Part shown: piece after piece, positions 14,453-16,867 of the stretch | Layout of the letters: each line of letters opens with the position of its first letter | How positions within the stretch are numbered: position 1 is the first letter of the stretch | Origin: Opitutaceae bacterium | Lineage (GTDB): Bacteria; Verrucomicrobiota; Verrucomicrobiia; Opitutales; Opitutaceae | Length of the DNA: 16,867 nt | Direction: 5' to 3' | NCBI GenBank assembly: GCA_005786775.1 | Contig: SYDD01000280.1 | Span: 1 to 16,867 of the forward strand | Position numbers and translations under genes: made by a program | The notes under the pieces: generated by a model | Seen by the model: the letters and a program-made list of their open reading frames with translations, nothing else | What the model was told of the DNA's origin: nothing | Databases searched by the model: none

Positions 14453-15330
14453 CCCGCGCTCGCCGCTGGCTCCTGAGCTGCGCTGGACTCGGCCTCGCCG
14501 GACTGCTGCTTGCCCAGCGCTTTCCTGGCCGCGGCGGCTTCTGGAGCGAGGGCGGCTCGCGGGCCGACGTCCGGACCGCTCGCGAAATTCCCTCGCACAG
14601 TACGGGCACGCCCGTCTGGGAAAACCCCCGCGGCTTCGAGACGGACGTGTTCACTTTTACCCGCGTCCGCTACGGTAGCAGCCGATCCGGGTACGGGCGC
14701 CGCGGCGGTGGCTGGGCCACCGACCTGCCAGACAGCGACCTGAACCTGTCCTACCGGCTGCAGCAGATGACCTCGCTCAAGTGCAGCCCGGACGGCCGCA
14801 TCCTCGAGCTGACCGACCCCGAACTCGCGTCGCACCCCTGGATCTACATCGTCGAGCCAGGGGCGCTTCGCTTTACCGACGAAGAGGTCGCCGCTCTGCG
14901 AAAGTTTCTCCTCAATGGCGGCTTCCTCATGTTCGACGACTTCTGGGGTGAATCCGCGTGGGAGAACGTCGAGCGCGAGATGCGCCGCGTCTTCCCCGAG
15001 CGCACCTTCGCCGAGCTGCCACTGGATCACCCTATCTACAGCTGCGTCTTCCAGATTAAGGCCAAGGGCCAGGTCCCCAATGTCCGCACCGGGGAGGAGA
15101 GCCAGTACACCGGCATAACCTGGGAGCAGCACGACGGGGACTCACGCACGGTCCACCACCGCGCGATCCACGACGACAAGGGCCGGATGATGGTGTTCGC
15201 GGCCCACAACACGGACAATGGCGACGGCTGGGAGCGCGAGGGCGAATACGAGTATTATTTCAAGAACTTCTCCGAGCGGGTCGCGTACCCGCTCGGCATC
15301 AACGTCGTGTTCTACGCGATGACCCACTGA
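14449..15330 (+). CDS. DUF4159 protein 1 (secreted, glutamine-amidotransferase-like fold expected)
   Basis: The 293-residue protein starts with a Sec signal (WLLSCAGLGLAGLLLAQ, 7-23) ending before RFPGRGG; the early Cys is not in a lipobox context. The mature part matches DUF4159: VRTAREIPSHSTGTP (41-55), FETDVFTFTRV (63-73), DLPDSDLNLSYRLQQMTSL (92-110), LRKFLLNGGFLMFDDFWG (150-167) and a C-terminal DGWEREGEYEYYF and PLGINVVFYAMTH. DUF4159 occurs with MoxR and DUF58 genes in several phyla; its reaction is unknown. The ATG overlaps the peptidase stop (ATGA). It shares strong sequence similarity with the next gene, so it is one half of a tandem duplication. Confidence 0.88.
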   Translation: MTRARRWLLSCAGLGLAGLLLAQRFPGRGGFWSEGGSRADVRTAREIPSHSTGTPVWENPRGFETDVFTFTRVRYGSSRSGYGRRGGGWATDLPDSDLNLSYRLQQMTSLKCSPDGRILELTDPELASHPWIYIVEPGALRFTDEEVAALRKFLLNGGFLMFDDFWGESAWENVEREMRRVFPERTFAELPLDHPIYSCVFQIKAKGQVPNVRTGEESQYTGITWEQHDGDSRTVHHRAIHDDKGRMMVFAAHNTDNGDGWEREGEYEYYFKNFSERVAYPLGINVVFYAMTH

Positions 15331-15334
15331 GCCG

Positions 15335-16429
15335 ATGGCCGCCCCTGTCCCCGCCCTCCCGCCGGTCCGCCGCGCCCTCGCCGCGCTCGCCCTCCTCGGC
15401 GGCGCGCTGGCGCTCACCGGGGCCGGGCGGGGCCCCGCGGGCGGTTCGTGCCCGCCGGGCGGAATCAGCCCGGTCGCCGCGCCGATTCCGACTCGCGTCT
15501 CCGCGGTGATGGCGCAGCCGGCGCCCAGCGGCCGCGGTCCCGTCCGCGCGCCGCGCTGGGGCAACGAGTCCGACGCCGGCTCCTCCTGGGTGCGCACCGA
15601 GGGCAGCGGGATGATCGACGAAAATTCCGTGCGCACCGCCCGGGAGGTTGACTCGCACAGTACCGGCACTCCGGAGTGGAGTAACCCAGCCGGCTTCGAG
15701 AAGGACGTCTTCACCTTCGCCCGGGGCGTGTTTAAGGCCGGGCCGACCACCGCGCCCTCCCCGGTCTTCCATCGCGGCCGCAGCATCGGGTGGTGGGTGG
15801 ATTTCCCGGACGCTGACCTCAACCTGTCCTTCCGCTTGCAGCAGCTTACTGCGCTGCGCGCAGACCCCGACGGACGCGTCCTGCGCCTGACGGAGCCAGA
15901 GCTGCACGATTACCCTTTTCTTTACCTCACGCACCCGGGGTACTCGATCCTCAGCGACGCGGAGGTGGCTAGCCTACGCAAGTACCTGCTCGCGGGGGGC
16001 GCGATCGCGATCATCGACTTCTGGAACTCCATCGAGTGGAACGGCCTCGCGGCGCAGATGCGCCGTATCCTGCCGGAGCGCAACTGGACCGAGCTCGGCA
16101 TGGAGCACCCGCTCTTCCACTGCGTCTATGACCTGAAGGGCCCGCTCCAGGCGCTGCAGGTGCCGACGATGCAGTTCTGGAACCGCGCGCGGAACCCCGC
16201 CGACCCCTCCGCGCCGCTGCAGATCGACCGCGGGCCCGACTCGGAGAAGCTTTCCGTGCGCGCCCTGCTCGACGACCGCGGCCGCATCATGGTGATCGCC
16301 TTCCACAACAGTGACCTCAGCGACGGCTGGGAGCGCGAGGGCGAGAACGCCGAGTACTTCGCGACGTTCTCGGAAAAGATCTCCTATCCTCTCGGCATCA
16401 ATCTGATCTTCTACCTGATGACGCACTGA
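15335..16429 (+). CDS. DUF4159 protein 2 (tandem paralogue)
   Basis: This 364-residue protein is a diverged copy of its upstream neighbour. The shared core begins at VRTAREVDSHSTGTP (99-113) and continues through FEKDVFTFARG (121-131), WVDFPDADLNLSFRLQQLTAL (154-174), LRKYLLAGGAIAIIDFW (214-230), SDGWEREGENAEYF (329-342) and PLGINLIFYLMTH. Compared with copy 1 it has a longer, Pro/Gly-rich N-terminal region of about 70 residues after a signal-like hydrophobic stretch (RALAALALLGGALALTGAG, 13-31) and an extra segment around 282-304. The ATG is four bases after the copy-1 stop, and the next gene starts 21 bases after this stop. A later Met (59) is a less likely start because it would drop the export signal. 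Confidence 0.86.
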   Translation: MAAPVPALPPVRRALAALALLGGALALTGAGRGPAGGSCPPGGISPVAAPIPTRVSAVMAQPAPSGRGPVRAPRWGNESDAGSSWVRTEGSGMIDENSVRTAREVDSHSTGTPEWSNPAGFEKDVFTFARGVFKAGPTTAPSPVFHRGRSIGWWVDFPDADLNLSFRLQQLTALRADPDGRVLRLTEPELHDYPFLYLTHPGYSILSDAEVASLRKYLLAGGAIAIIDFWNSIEWNGLAAQMRRILPERNWTELGMEHPLFHCVYDLKGPLQALQVPTMQFWNRARNPADPSAPLQIDRGPDSEKLSVRALLDDRGRIMVIAFHNSDLSDGWEREGENAEYFATFSEKISYPLGINLIFYLMTH

Positions 16430-16450
16430 ACACGCGTCCCTCTCTCCCTC

Positions 16451-16867
16451 ATGAGCATCCCCGCTGAAACCGCCCCCTCCGCTCCCCCTCCCGTCGCGGC
16501 ACCCGTCTCCGAGCGGGAAATCGCCGAACGCCTGCTGGCTGGCCGGGGCCGCATTGAGGCTGAACTCGCCAAGGCGATCGTCGGCCAGCGCGAGGTCATT
16601 GAACAGATCCTCCTCGCGCTCGTCGCTGGTGGACACTGCCTCATCACTGGCGCTCCCGGCCTCGCCAAGACCCTCCTCGTCAAGTCGATTGCCCAGGTCT
16701 TCCACCTGCGCTTCGCGCGCATCCAGTTCACCCCGGACCTAATGCCGGCGGACATCACCGGTACCGAGATCCTGCAGGACGACGGCGCGGGCGGGCGGCG
16801 CCTCACCTTCGTGCGCGGGCCCGTCTTCGCGCACCTGGTCCTGGCCGACGAGATCAACCGCACGCCG
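16451..16867 (+). CDS. MoxR-family AAA+ ATPase (partial, 3' end outside window)
   Basis: I translated this from the ATG at 16451; 139 codons are visible and the frame is open to the right edge. After a Pro/Ala-rich start, the AAA+ core shows KAIVGQREVIEQILLALVAGG (41-61), Walker A GAPGLAKT (67-74), the MoxR signature RIQFTPDLMPADITGTEI (90-107) and Walker B with LVLADEINRTP (129-139). MoxR ATPases act as chaperones that help assemble or activate partner proteins, often beside DUF58 and VWA genes; those would be expected downstream but are not visible. The leader CCCTCTCTCCCTC before the ATG is polypyrimidine, without a Shine-Dalgarno sequence. Same strand and 21-base spacing place it in the DUF4159 operon. 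Confidence 0.92.
   Translation, partial: MSIPAETAPSAPPPVAAPVSEREIAERLLAGRGRIEAELAKAIVGQREVIEQILLALVAGGHCLITGAPGLAKTLLVKSIAQVFHLRFARIQFTPDLMPADITGTEILQDDGAGGRRLTFVRGPVFAHLVLADEINRTP

Noticed and set aside
14449..14520. Lipobox in DUF4159 protein 1 (LLSC)
   Set aside because: The Cys lies before most of the hydrophobic stretch, which fits an ordinary Sec signal better than a lipoprotein signal.

Overview
The window is very G+C-rich, densely coding bacterial chromosome with short intergenic gaps and frequent ATGA/GTGA stop-start overlaps. No rRNA, tRNA, insertion sequence, CRISPR array or phage gene was seen. The gene content suggests an Opitutaceae-like member of Verrucomicrobiota: a discoidin-domain exported protein, a Tat-exported Gfo/Idh/MocA oxidoreductase, an Agl23-like membrane glycosyltransferase, DUF4159 proteins next to MoxR, and polypyrimidine leaders instead of Shine-Dalgarno sites at many genes. 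This assignment is inference from family content, not from a marker gene.

Layout. (1) 1-3232, minus strand: start of a respiratory complex I operon in the order nuoA-nuoB-nuoC-nuoD-nuoI, with nuoI cut by the left edge. nuoE, F, G and H are not between D and I. (2) 3401-6500, minus: three genes joined by overlaps, an Agl23/PMT-like membrane glycosyltransferase, a GT2 polyprenyl-phosphate-sugar-synthase-like enzyme and an ApbE-type flavin transferase without a signal peptide. (3) 6501-9176, minus: a DoxX-like membrane protein, a Tat-signal Gfo/Idh/MocA oxidoreductase and a secreted discoidin-like protein. Intrinsic terminators follow the second and third. (4) 9359-10854, plus: gcvT and gcvH of the glycine cleavage system, without gcvP beside them. 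(5) 10862-11710, minus: a Fur-fold regulator that has lost its metal-sensing histidines, followed by a small TPR protein. (6) 11879-16867, plus: an exported TPR protein with a central HExxH peptidase domain, two tandem DUF4159 paralogues and a MoxR AAA+ ATPase cut by the right edge.

How the genes fit together. nuoABCDI builds the hydrophilic connecting module of NADH dehydrogenase, and gcvT/gcvH supply the aminomethyl-transfer and lipoyl-carrier steps of glycine breakdown. The Agl23-GT2 pair looks like a lipid-linked-sugar synthase and its partner transferase for exported or surface glycosylation; why ApbE is coupled to them is unclear. The least understood part is the right-hand operon: a MoxR chaperone-like ATPase with two secreted DUF4159 proteins and a TPR-metallopeptidase, divergent from the atypical Fur-fold gene. 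It resembles Bat/MoxR envelope-associated clusters and is the best candidate here for an undescribed system.
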